Shown here in pieces: positions 1-6,099 of a DNA stretch of 9,639 nucleotides. Source of the stretch: Reyranella sp. Lineage in GTDB: Bacteria > Pseudomonadota > Alphaproteobacteria > Reyranellales > Reyranellaceae. The notes under the pieces are model-generated. The model worked only from the letters and a program-made list of their open reading frames with translations, was not told the origin of the DNA and ran no database searches. The stretch is taken from the NCBI GenBank assembly GCA_030681635.1, contig JAUXRT010000756.1, positions 1-9,639 on the forward strand, read 5' to 3'. A program made the translations under genes and the position numbers. Numbering within the stretch: the first letter of the stretch is position 1; each line of letters opens with the position of its first letter.

Positions 1-1
1 C

Positions 2-523
2 GCCATCGCGGGCTACGGCATCGGCTCACGCCTCGAATACATGCTGATCCCGATCAGCTTCGGCATCGGCGCCACGCTCACCGCCCTGGTCGGCACCAAT
101 ATCGGCGCCAGGCAATATGCCCGCGCCCAGCGCCTGGCCTGGACCGGCGCGCTGATGGCAGGCTGCGTCGCCACCCTGATCGGCATCGTCGTCGCCATCT
201 GGCCCGACCTCTGGCTCGGCCTGTTCACGGCCGATCCCGGCGCGCTGGCCTCGGGCCGCCACTACCTCACCGTCGTCGGGCCCGTCTACGGCTTCTTCGG
301 CGTCGCCATGGCGCTCTACTTCGCCTCGCAGGGCACCGGCGAGATGTACTGGCCGATCGGCGCCAACCTCACCCGCATCACCATCGCCGCCGGCGGCAGC
401 CTGCTTGCCCTCGACACCTTCGGCTGGGGCGTCTCGGGCCTCTACGCCTCGGTCGCCACCGGCATCGTGGCCTTCTCCCTGGTGCTCGCCTTCTCGACCA
501 CGCGCCGCGCGTGGACCGGCTGA
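2..523 (+). CDS. MATE-family efflux transporter, C-terminal part (5' end outside window)
   Basis: The reading frame is open from base 2 to the TGA at 521-523 and gives the last 173 residues of a polytopic inner-membrane protein. It opens with AIAGYGIGSRLEYM, then a stretch ending in TALVGTNIGA. The arrangement 'GxGxR.E....P..G.G.A....VG.N.GA' is characteristic of the second half of MATE (multidrug and toxic compound extrusion) transporters, which export drugs or metabolites in exchange for Na+ or H+. About five hydrophobic segments follow, including one with WPDLWLGLF and one with PVYGFFGVAMALYF, and the protein ends in a short basic tail (TTRRAWTG). A full MATE protein has about 450 residues, so roughly the first 60% lies upstream. 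The family call is firm; the substrate is unknown. A good intrinsic terminator follows at 583-609. Confidence 0.85.
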   Translation, partial: AIAGYGIGSRLEYMLIPISFGIGATLTALVGTNIGARQYARAQRLAWTGALMAGCVATLIGIVVAIWPDLWLGLFTADPGALASGRHYLTVVGPVYGFFGVAMALYFASQGTGEMYWPIGANLTRITIAAGGSLLALDTFGWGVSGLYASVATGIVAFSLVLAFSTTRRAWTG

Positions 524-530
524 GGGCGAC

Positions 531-570
531 TTTCCGGACATCATCTGTCTGGATTCTGTCTGTCCGGAAA
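531..570. repeat. 10-bp perfect inverted repeat with internal direct repeats
   Basis: TTTCCGGACA (531-540) and TGTCCGGAAA (561-570) are exact reverse complements separated by 20 bp. The spacer holds TCTGTCTG at 544-551, repeated exactly at 555-562, an 11-bp period close to one helical turn. A related CTGTCTG recurs at 634-640. The dyad lies just after the transporter stop. It could be a hairpin protecting the transcript end, an operator, or the end of a decayed miniature element. The sequence alone does not decide. Confidence 0.6.
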
Positions 571-582
571 ATCGGAAAGCGC

Positions 583-609
583 CGTCCGGCTTGAACCGGA
601 CGATTCTTT
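583..609 (+). terminator. Intrinsic terminator after the MATE gene
   Basis: A 7-bp GC-rich stem, CGTCCGG (583-589) with CCGGACG (596-602), closes on the 6-nt loop CTTGAA and is followed directly by ATTCTTTT. This is the standard rho-independent layout, 60 bp after the transporter stop codon. It separates the transporter transcript from cobF. Confidence 0.7.
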
Positions 610-615
610 TCGACT

Positions 616-636
616 CAGGCCCGATCGTCGGGCCTG
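616..636. repeat. 9-bp perfect hairpin in the MATE-cobF spacer
   Basis: CAGGCCCGA (616-624) and TCGGGCCTG (628-636) form a perfect 9-bp stem with a 3-nt loop. No T-run follows on the plus strand, so it may be a second stop for the transporter transcript, a structured leader element for cobF, or an operator. Just downstream, GAGGCCAACGGT (651-662) and GAGGCCAACCGG (663-674) are tandem 12-mers differing at one base. The remaining spacer up to 780 shows no strong promoter. Confidence 0.5.
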
Positions 637-780
637 TCTGAAAATTCCAGGAGGCCAACGGTGAGGCCAACCGGCCCCTGCAGAAGACGCACGTCGCGTC
701 GACGATATCAAGAATATAGCCCATAACCTGCTGAACTTGCAACTTTCAGATCGCTGGCATTTTGCCGCGTCCTGGGCGAT

Positions 781-1563
781 ATGCGGAAGATGAAAAGAAT
801 ACTCATCATCGGCATCGGCGCCGGCGATCCGGACTACGTCACCGTGCAGGCAGTGAAGGCACTGAACCGCGTAAACGTGTTCTTCCTGATGGACAAGGGC
901 CCGGCCAAGACGAAGCTAAGGGCATTGCGCGAGGAGATCTGCCGCCGCCACATCGCCTCAGGCCACAAGCACCGCTTCGTCGAGGCACCGAGCCCGCCGC
1001 GCGACACCGCCCCCGCCGACTACCGCGCCAGCGTCGACGAGCTGAACGAGGCCAAGCAGGCCGTGTTCGAGGCGATGATCCGGGACGCGATGAAGGACGG
1101 CGAGACCGCCGGCATCCTCGTGTGGGGCGATCCGATGCTCTACGACAGCACCATCCGCAACATCGAGGCGATCCGGGCGGCAGGCCGGCACAGGATCGAC
1201 TACGAGGTCATCCCCGGCATCACCGCCGTCCAGGCACTGGCTGCGCGCCACAGGATTCCGCTCAACCGCATCGCCGAGCCGGTGCTGCTGACCACGGGCC
1301 GCAAGCTGGCCGAGGGATTTCCCGACGGCATCGACAGCGCCGTCGTGCTGCTGGACGGCGAGGACACTTTCAGGCGCTTCGCCGATTCAGCCGTTCATGG
1401 CGACATGGAAATCTACTGGGGCGCCTATCTCGGCACGCCGGATGAAATCCTGATCTCGGGCAAGCTCAAGGACGTGGCCGGCGACATCCATCGCCGCCGC
1501 GCCGAGGCGCGCCAGAAGCACGGCTGGATCATGGATACGTATCTGATCCGGAAGAAGACGTAG
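781..1563 (+). CDS. cobF: Precorrin-6A synthase (deacetylating), CobF
   Basis: The 260-residue cytosolic protein belongs to the SAM-dependent tetrapyrrole methyltransferase family. In the oxygen-dependent cobalamin pathway CobF methylates C-1 of precorrin-5 and releases acetate to give precorrin-6A. Visible motifs are the N-terminal glycine loop GIGAGDP (residues 11-17), the second loop WGDPMLYDST (115-124) and the conserved stretch VIPGITAVQALAARHRIPLNR region (143-163). Length fits CobF (about 250-260). A second Met at residue 4 (base 790) is an equally possible start, since neither ATG has a good Shine-Dalgarno sequence. No other cob gene lies nearby, so the gene is detached from any main cobalamin cluster, and no cobalamin riboswitch was recognised in front of it. 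CobF is used only by the aerobic route, implying an aerobic B12 producer if the rest of the pathway is present. Confidence 0.92.
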   Translation: MRKMKRILIIGIGAGDPDYVTVQAVKALNRVNVFFLMDKGPAKTKLRALREEICRRHIASGHKHRFVEAPSPPRDTAPADYRASVDELNEAKQAVFEAMIRDAMKDGETAGILVWGDPMLYDSTIRNIEAIRAAGRHRIDYEVIPGITAVQALAARHRIPLNRIAEPVLLTTGRKLAEGFPDGIDSAVVLLDGEDTFRRFADSAVHGDMEIYWGAYLGTPDEILISGKLKDVAGDIHRRRAEARQKHGWIMDTYLIRKKT

Positions 1564-1674
1564 CCCGGGCCGCCAACGCGACGGACCATTGACCGAGGCC
1601 AAGGCTCGTGCGGAAATTGCCGCCGGCAAGGGCGGCGTGACGGTCAGCTGAGGTTGAGCGATTAGGAGGCAACC
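1564..1674 (+). other. Spacer with possible fossil 3' end of a gene
   Basis: The 111-bp gap after cobF holds a short open stretch beginning at TTG 1589 and ending at TGA 1649-1651. It reads LTEAKARAEIAAGKGGVTVS, with gene-like composition, but has no ribosome binding site. It looks like the last codons of a gene whose front was deleted, though chance cannot be excluded. TTGACC at 1589-1594 could also act as a -35 element for the next gene, but the matching -10 (GGAAAT, 1612-1617) is poor. Confidence 0.25.
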
Positions 1675-2058
1675 ATGCCAACGCGGAGAACACTTTTGAT
1701 CACCGCAGGGCTGACGCTATCACCCGCCGCCATCGCTCAACCGGCGGGCAGCCTGGTCGGGCGATGGCAGGGAGAGGTCGATGGAATCGGCAGAGCCACG
1801 TTGATCATCACCGCTGTCAGACCAACCGGCCAGGTCGAGGGGAGGATGGAGTTCGCCCTCCAATCGTTCGTGTCGACATTCGGTGACAAGGCCGACAATG
1901 GCCTGAAGACCAGCCACGGCGCCGCGTCGGGAACGACGCTCCGGATCGACTCCGCGCTGGGCGGCATCTACATGCTGACCTTGCAGGGCGATCAGCTGGC
2001 AGGCACCTATACCCGCGGCACGACCTTCAGCGGCAAGGCGAACTTCAAGAAGAGCTGA
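1675..2058 (+). CDS. Small exported protein of unknown function
   Basis: The gene encodes 127 residues and has a near-perfect Shine-Dalgarno sequence, AGGAGG at 1664-1669, five bases before the ATG. The N-terminus is a signal peptide: a basic start (PTRR), a hydrophobic core (LLITAGLTLSPAAIA) and probable cleavage after Ala21 (AIA|QP). RR followed by TLLI gives a weak twin-arginine look, but Sec export is as likely. The mature protein of about 106 residues is rich in alternating polar and hydrophobic residues, with short turns such as VGRWQGEVDG, RPTGQVEGRMEF and LAGTYTRGTTFSG. This suggests a small beta-barrel or beta-sandwich periplasmic protein. I do not recognise a named family and no catalytic residues stand out. 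It has its own RBS and faces a convergent exported hydrolase; a shared role with it would be speculation. Confidence 0.75.
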   Translation: MPTRRTLLITAGLTLSPAAIAQPAGSLVGRWQGEVDGIGRATLIITAVRPTGQVEGRMEFALQSFVSTFGDKADNGLKTSHGAASGTTLRIDSALGGIYMLTLQGDQLAGTYTRGTTFSGKANFKKS

Positions 2059-2097
2059 TGGCCGCGACGCAGAGCGGGCAGTGACTTCAGGATCCTC

Positions 2098-2130
2098 TCC
2101 CCCGCCAGGGGGAATTGAGCGCCAGCTCAA
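2098..2130. terminator. Twin hairpins between convergent genes
   Basis: Two adjacent 6-bp hairpins share the same loop: TCCCCC-GCCA-GGGGGA (2098-2113) and TTGAGC-GCCA-GCTCAA (2115-2130). They lie 40 bp past the stop of the small exported protein, and the second contains the stop codon of the convergent hydrolase. No good T-run follows on either strand, so any terminator role is moderate at best. The first hairpin resembles a fragment of the C-rich/G-rich palindromes seen at 5995-6097. Confidence 0.4.
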
Positions 2131-2936
2131 ACCGGCAATCCGCCGATCCAGCTCACCACCTGGGCCGAGGCAGCGAAGTCGGCATCGCGATGGCCGGCGT
2201 TGACGACGATGTACTTGCTGTAGGGATTCTTGGCCGCCGGCTTGTAGATGCTGGCCTCGGCCATGCCGAAGGCCGGGTCCTGCCGGCCGATCACGAGGAG
2301 CAGCGGAATGCTGGCCGGCAGCAGCGGCGCCTGGACCGGCATCGAGGCAGGTCCGCGCGGGCTTATCCAGCTGAGATAGGCCGCGGCCGTCGTGTTGAGG
2401 CCGAGCTTGCTGCCCTGATTGTCGTCAGTGCCCTTGAAAGGCTGCGCGCCCTGGCCGGCATTGACCATGGCGGCCGCCTTCTCCAGCAAGCCGGGAACAT
2501 CGGAATAGGTGCGGGACACATAAGATGGGCTGTGGCCCGGCGCCAGCATGACGCAGGCCGCGACGTTCTGGCGGGCGACGGCATAGGAGAGCGCCACGTT
2601 CGCGCCGAGACTCTGCCCGCCGACGACGATGCGTTGCGCGCCCTGGCCGCGCAACTGGGCGACGTAGCCGTCGATCATCGCGTGGACCTGCTCGACGGTG
2701 ACGGAGATGCGCTCCCAGCCCTGGCCCTCCCACGGCATCGAGGGCACGAGCACCTTGGCGCCGATGCCCGACAGCCTGGAAGAAATGTCGTTGAGGCCCG
2801 GCGTGCCCGGTCGCGATTGCTTGCCGTGCAGCAGCACGACGCCGAGCGTGCCACCGGCCTGGGCGAAGGCCAGATCCGCCGACGTGATGAGGGTGGTGGC
2901 GACGGACGCACCGGCGAAAAATTCCCTGCGCTTCAT
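2127..2936 (-). CDS. Exported alpha/beta hydrolase (Tat signal)
   Basis: A 269-residue protein with an N-terminal MKRREFFAGASVATTLITSA: twin arginines followed by EFF, a mild hydrophobic core and cleavage after AFA (about residue 25). This is a typical Tat signal, so the enzyme probably folds in the cytosol and acts in the periplasm. The mature part has the alpha/beta hydrolase layout: LLHGK (35-39) at the oxyanion strand, nucleophile elbow GGQSLGAN with Ser109, acid Asp220 in VIGRQDPAF, and His249 in VNAGHRDADF. All three triad residues are present, so an active esterase or peptidase-like enzyme is expected; the substrate is unknown. The upstream Shine-Dalgarno sequence (AAGGCGGG region) is weak but well placed. 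A palindromic repeat separates it from the TPR gene on the same strand. Confidence 0.83.
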   Translation of the reverse strand: MKRREFFAGASVATTLITSADLAFAQAGGTLGVVLLHGKQSRPGTPGLNDISSRLSGIGAKVLVPSMPWEGQGWERISVTVEQVHAMIDGYVAQLRGQGAQRIVVGGQSLGANVALSYAVARQNVAACVMLAPGHSPSYVSRTYSDVPGLLEKAAAMVNAGQGAQPFKGTDDNQGSKLGLNTTAAAYLSWISPRGPASMPVQAPLLPASIPLLLVIGRQDPAFGMAEASIYKPAAKNPYSKYIVVNAGHRDADFAASAQVVSWIGGLPV

Positions 2937-2960
2937 GTCCCGCCTTTCAAGGCAAAAAAT

Positions 2961-3046
2961 ACCTCATGCTGAGGAGGCCGGGGTAACAACAATGCTGTGA
3001 CCCACCCTTCGAGACGGGCGCTGCGCGCCCACCTCAGGGTGAGGTA
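2961..3046. repeat. Degenerate alphaproteobacterial-type palindromic repeat
   Basis: The spacer between two minus-strand genes carries CCTCA-TGC-TGAGG (2962-2974), then a nested hairpin. In the latter, CACCCT (3003-3008) pairs with AGGGTG (3036-3041), and inside it GGGCGC-TGC-GCGCCC (3016-3030) forms a perfect stem. ACCTCA-GGG-TGAGGT (3031-3045) is an alternative dyad. The CTTCGAGAC and CCTCAGGGTGAGG segments match, from memory, a type of dispersed intergenic repeat common in Alphaproteobacteria. The left and right halves no longer match each other closely, so this copy seems decayed. Its stems directly follow the TPR gene and may end that transcript. Confidence 0.65.
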
Positions 3047-3051
3047 AGTTC

Positions 3052-4701
3052 TCACGCCGCCTGTTTGCGGCAGAAGCACGAGGCCCGCACCACCACCTCG
3101 GCGCGCGCCGACGCAAGGTCGAGCCGCGCCTTGATCAGCGGCGCCTCGACGGTGTCGCCGCGGCGGGTCAGGCATTCATGCAGGCCGTGCAGGCTCCAGA
3201 CATTCTCGAGGTGCTGGCAGGCGCGGCTGAGCTTGCCGTCGAAGCCGAGGTCGGCGCGATAGACGGCCTCGGCCTCCGCGGCGTGGCCCTGCTCCAGCAG
3301 CAGCGCCCCCAGCGCATGGCGCGACGGCTGCATCCAGCCCCACGGCTCGTCGTAGGGCAGCGAATCTTCCAACTCGACCGCGCGCCTCAGGTGGCGAAAC
3401 GCCACGTCGTAGTTGGCGCGACGGTATTCGAGCTCGCCGCTCAGCATCTCCTCGGCGATGGCGAGCAGGCCGACGACGGTGTTGTTGTGCACGCGTCTCG
3501 TGTCCGGGACCTTGGCCCTGGCTTCGCGGAAGGCGGCCCGCGCCTTCTCGGCCTCGGCGATGTTGCCCAGGGTCGAATGGGCGACGCCCTTGGCATAAAG
3601 CATCATCGCCGTCGTCGAGCAGTAGAGCGCGCGGTCCTTGGGCAGCTCCTGATCGATGATCTCCTGCCACTTGCCGAAGCGCACCAGCACATGCTGCTTC
3701 ATCGGGATATAGCCCTCGATGAAGTCGGCCATGGGCGGCGAGGCAATGCGCAGCAGTTCCTCGGGCGTGGTGTCGATGATCTCCTGCGCCGCCTTGAGCG
3801 CCGGCGTGTACTGGCCGAGGAACATGGCGCCGTAGACCACGAAGTGATGGTTGTGGGTGCGGTAGAGCGCATAGACGCCCATTGCGCCTTCGCGCGCCAG
3901 GAACTTGCGGTCGGCCACAACGGCCTTCTGGTTATAGACGACGACGTCGCGGTAATTGCCACACAGCACGTCGATGTGCGTCGGCATGTGAACCAGGTGG
4001 CCGGCATCGGGCACCAGGTCGCGCAGCTGGTCGCCGGCCCGCAACGCGCGTTGCGGGAACGGCGACATCTCCATCAGATGGACATAGAGATGGAGCAGGC
4101 CCGGGTGGGCCCACGAGTCGGGCTGGTCACGGAAAACACTCTCGAGCAGCTCGACCGCCTCGGCGGTGCCGGCATCCTCGGCGACGCCGCCGGTCGTGAT
4201 GTCCCACATCTGCCACGGCGTCTCGACCATGATGGCGTCGACGAAAACGCAGCGGACTTCCAGATCGTCGGGGTATTTGGCGAAGACCTTGCGCATCTCG
4301 TTGGTGAAGGCGCGGTCCCAGGCCGACTGGTCCTCGATCGCCTCGCGCTGCGGATAGCGCACCGGCAGGGCGTTGATCAGCGCCTGCTCGACCGGCGAGG
4401 CGCTGCTGGCGTGGGCGAGCGCATTTTTCATGGCGTCATAGGCGGCAGCGAGGGCTTTTGCCTTTCCCGCCGGGTCGTAGAGGTGCCAGGGCAGGTTGTA
4501 GTTCGGGCCGGCGGCATAGGCGATGCCCCAATGGGCCATGGCGCAGCCGGGATCGGTCTCCAGCGCCTTGCCAAAGCATTTTATCGCTTCGGCGTGATTG
4601 AACCCGAACAGCCAGTTGAGACCACGGTCGAACCAGAGCTGCGTGTCGGGGGCTTTGGTCGTGACCGCGCGGATGTAGGCGCCGAGATCGTAGTAGTCCA
4701 T
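3052..4701 (-). CDS. Large histidine-rich tetratricopeptide-repeat (TPR) protein
   Basis: The protein has 549 residues and no signal peptide or membrane segment, so it is probably cytosolic. The ATG at 4701 is preceded by AGGGGAG (4708-4714, minus strand) at 6 bases. The frame runs open far upstream, but those residues lie antisense to the dehydrogenase gene and do not look like protein. TPR-like helical pairs are clear near the start (WFDRGLNWLFGFNHAEAI, ALETDPGCAMAHWGIAYA, about 23-64) and in the second half (YAKGVAHSTLGNIAEAEKAR 369-388, then 429-445 and 462-482). Between them is a region rich in conserved-looking histidines: H199, H204, H208; H235, H238, H242 (GHLVHMPTHID); H283, H285, H286. 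The tail has C542-x-C544. TPR proteins usually act as scaffolds; the histidines raise the possibility of metal binding, which is inference. It is divergent from the dehydrogenase at 4841. Confidence 0.82.
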   Translation of the reverse strand: MDYYDLGAYIRAVTTKAPDTQLWFDRGLNWLFGFNHAEAIKCFGKALETDPGCAMAHWGIAYAAGPNYNLPWHLYDPAGKAKALAAAYDAMKNALAHASSASPVEQALINALPVRYPQREAIEDQSAWDRAFTNEMRKVFAKYPDDLEVRCVFVDAIMVETPWQMWDITTGGVAEDAGTAEAVELLESVFRDQPDSWAHPGLLHLYVHLMEMSPFPQRALRAGDQLRDLVPDAGHLVHMPTHIDVLCGNYRDVVVYNQKAVVADRKFLAREGAMGVYALYRTHNHHFVVYGAMFLGQYTPALKAAQEIIDTTPEELLRIASPPMADFIEGYIPMKQHVLVRFGKWQEIIDQELPKDRALYCSTTAMMLYAKGVAHSTLGNIAEAEKARAAFREARAKVPDTRRVHNNTVVGLLAIAEEMLSGELEYRRANYDVAFRHLRRAVELEDSLPYDEPWGWMQPSRHALGALLLEQGHAAEAEAVYRADLGFDGKLSRACQHLENVWSLHGLHECLTRRGDTVEAPLIKARLDLASARAEVVVRASCFCRKQAA

Positions 4702-4840
4702 GACAGGCTCCCCTCGTGAGGCAAACAAAGTCACATGAACCCGGGGCCGCTTCAACGGCCTCCGGACTGCGATATCGAGGGCTTGTTCGCCCCCGCCCGC
4801 CTTGGCATCGTGCGCGCCTTCAAACATCAGGAGACCAAAG
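4702..4840. promoter_or_regulatory. Divergent spacer with an imperfect dyad
   Basis: This 139-bp gap lies between the starts of the TPR gene (minus) and the dehydrogenase gene (plus), so it must carry both promoters if neither is read from further away. No convincing -35/-10 pair was found on either strand. The main structure is CCGG-GGCCG-CTTCAA-CGGCC-T-CCGG (4741-4765), a dyad with a 6-nt loop and one bulged T, which could be an operator serving both genes. CGATATCG (4770-4777) is a short palindrome. The Shine-Dalgarno AGGAG at 4829-4833 belongs to the plus-strand gene. Confidence 0.4.
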
Positions 4841-5983
4841 ATGAGCGACGCCACCAAGACATCGGGACTGCAGCTTCGCTCCCTGATCAGCAAGGACGGT
4901 GCCCTCGAACTGTCGCTGGCCAAGGTCGACGTGCCCGAGCCCGGTCCCGACCAGGTCGTGGTCAAGGTCGAGGCGACGCCGATCAACCCGTCGGACCTCG
5001 GCCTGCTGCTGGGGCCGGCCGACATGGCGAGCTTCAAGGCGAGCGGCAGCGGCGACGGCATCAAGGTGACGGCCAAGGTCCCGGCGGCAGCCCTTCCCTT
5101 CCTGGCGGCGCGGCTGGGCGAATCGATGCCGGTCGGCAACGAAGGCGCCGGCACGGTGATCAAGGCGGGCTCCTCCGAGGCGGCGCAGGCGCTGAAAGGC
5201 AAGATGGTGTCGATGGTCGGCGGCTCGATGTATGCGCAGTACCGCCTGCTGAACGCGCGCGACTGCCAGCCGCTGCCGGCCGGCACGACCGCGGCCGAAG
5301 GCGCCTCGTGGTTCGTCAATCCGCTGACCGCGCTCGGCATGACCGAGACCATGAAGCGCGAGGGCCACAAGGCGCTGGTGCACACCGCCGCCGCCTCCAA
5401 CCTCGGCCAGATGCTGAACAAGATTTGTAACGAGGACGGCATCGGCCTGGTGAACATCGTGCGCAGCGCCGAACAGGCCAAGCTGCTGAAGGGCATCGGC
5501 GCCAAGCATGTGGTCGATTCGAGTGCGGCGGGCTTCACCGACGATCTCACCCAGGCGCTGGTCGAGACCGGGGCCACGATCGCCTTCGACGCCATCGGCG
5601 GCGGCAAGCTCGCCAGCCAGATCCTGACCTGCATGGAGATCGCGCTCAACAAGACCGCCAAGGAATACAGCCGCTACGGGTCGACCACGCACAAGCAGGT
5701 CTATATCTACGGCAGCCTCAACACCGGCGCGGTCGAGCTCAACCGCAACTACGGCATGGCCTGGGGCGTCGGCGGCTGGCTGTTGACGCCGTTCCTGCAG
5801 AAGATCGGCCGACCCGACCAGCAGCGCCTGCGCGAGCGCGTCGTCAATTCGCTGAAGACGACGTTTGCCAGCCACTACACGCAGGTGGTGTCGCTGCAAG
5901 AGGCACTCGACCTCAAGAACATCGCCGCCTACGCCAAGCGCGCGACCGGTGAGAAGTTTTTGATCAATCCGAACAAGGGCTGA
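4841..5983 (+). CDS. Zinc-independent MDR-family dehydrogenase (quinone oxidoreductase-like)
   Basis: The start is set by AGGAG (4829-4833) seven bases before the ATG at 4841; an upstream ATG at 4802 would add 13 untypical residues. The 380-residue cytosolic protein has the medium-chain dehydrogenase/reductase layout: an N-terminal GroES-like domain (VDVPEPGPDQVVVKVEATPINPSD, 29-52; GNEGAGTV, 99-106), then a Rossmann domain with nucleotide-binding loop HTAAASNLGQM (181-191), strand VNIVRS (204-209) and IAFDAIGGG (247-255). The Cys/His ligands of zinc alcohol dehydrogenases are absent, which fits NAD(P)H-dependent quinone or enoyl reductases. The stretch between NPSD and GNEGAG is about 47 residues, longer than in simple quinone reductases. 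The exact substrate cannot be read. It is divergent from the TPR gene and convergent with the flavin oxidoreductase operon. Confidence 0.85.
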   Translation: MSDATKTSGLQLRSLISKDGALELSLAKVDVPEPGPDQVVVKVEATPINPSDLGLLLGPADMASFKASGSGDGIKVTAKVPAAALPFLAARLGESMPVGNEGAGTVIKAGSSEAAQALKGKMVSMVGGSMYAQYRLLNARDCQPLPAGTTAAEGASWFVNPLTALGMTETMKREGHKALVHTAAASNLGQMLNKICNEDGIGLVNIVRSAEQAKLLKGIGAKHVVDSSAAGFTDDLTQALVETGATIAFDAIGGGKLASQILTCMEIALNKTAKEYSRYGSTTHKQVYIYGSLNTGAVELNRNYGMAWGVGGWLLTPFLQKIGRPDQQRLRERVVNSLKTTFASHYTQVVSLQEALDLKNIAAYAKRATGEKFLINPNKG

Positions 5984-5994
5984 TTGGGGGGCGG

Positions 5995-6097
5995 CCCCTC
6001 CGGCCCTTCGGGCCACCTCCCCCGCAAGCGGGGGAGGAGAAAAAAATGGACTCTCCTCCCCCGTCAAACGGGGGAGGTGCCCCGTAGGGGCGGAGGG
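5995..6097. repeat. REP doublet (two inverted copies of a double-hairpin repeat)
   Basis: The gap between two convergent genes is filled by two about 45-bp copies in inverted orientation (5995-6039 and 6052-6097). Each has an outer CCCCTCC segment, a small hairpin and a large hairpin. Copy 1: GGCCC-TTC-GGGCC (6002-6014) and CCTCCCCCGC-AA-GCGGGGGAGG (6016-6037). Copy 2, reading plus: CCTCCCCCGT-CAA-ACGGGGGAGG (6055-6077) and GCCCC-GTA-GGGGC (6079-6091). Bases that differ between copies change in pairs, keeping the stems. The copies are joined by a spacer with seven A (6040-6046). This is the architecture of REP doublets/REPINs. For minus-strand transcripts, the large hairpin followed shortly by a T-run may also terminate transcription. 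Confidence 0.8.
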
Positions 6098-6099
6098 GG

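Noticed and set aside
651..674. CRISPR-like or minisatellite array
   Set aside because: There are only two 12-mer copies, directly abutting, with no spacers and no further units.
640..780. Cobalamin riboswitch upstream of cobF
   Set aside because: I looked for the B12-box and the GCCACTG-type core and found neither; GGAGGCCAACGG is only a superficial likeness.
2115..2972. 285-residue plus-strand open frame opposite the exported hydrolase
   Set aside because: The minus strand shows a Tat signal and a full catalytic triad; the plus frame has no domain and no RBS.
3178..4719. 513-residue plus-strand open frame opposite the TPR gene
   Set aside because: Composition is that of an antisense shadow (many Val, Arg, His, Leu, no domain), while the minus strand encodes clear TPR helices.
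4702..5661. Upstream extension of the TPR frame, giving an 869-residue protein
   Set aside because: The extension lies antisense to the well-supported dehydrogenase gene, reads as low-complexity Ser/Pro/Ala-rich sequence, and a good RBS-led ATG exists at 4701. Long antisense frames are expected in GC-rich DNA.
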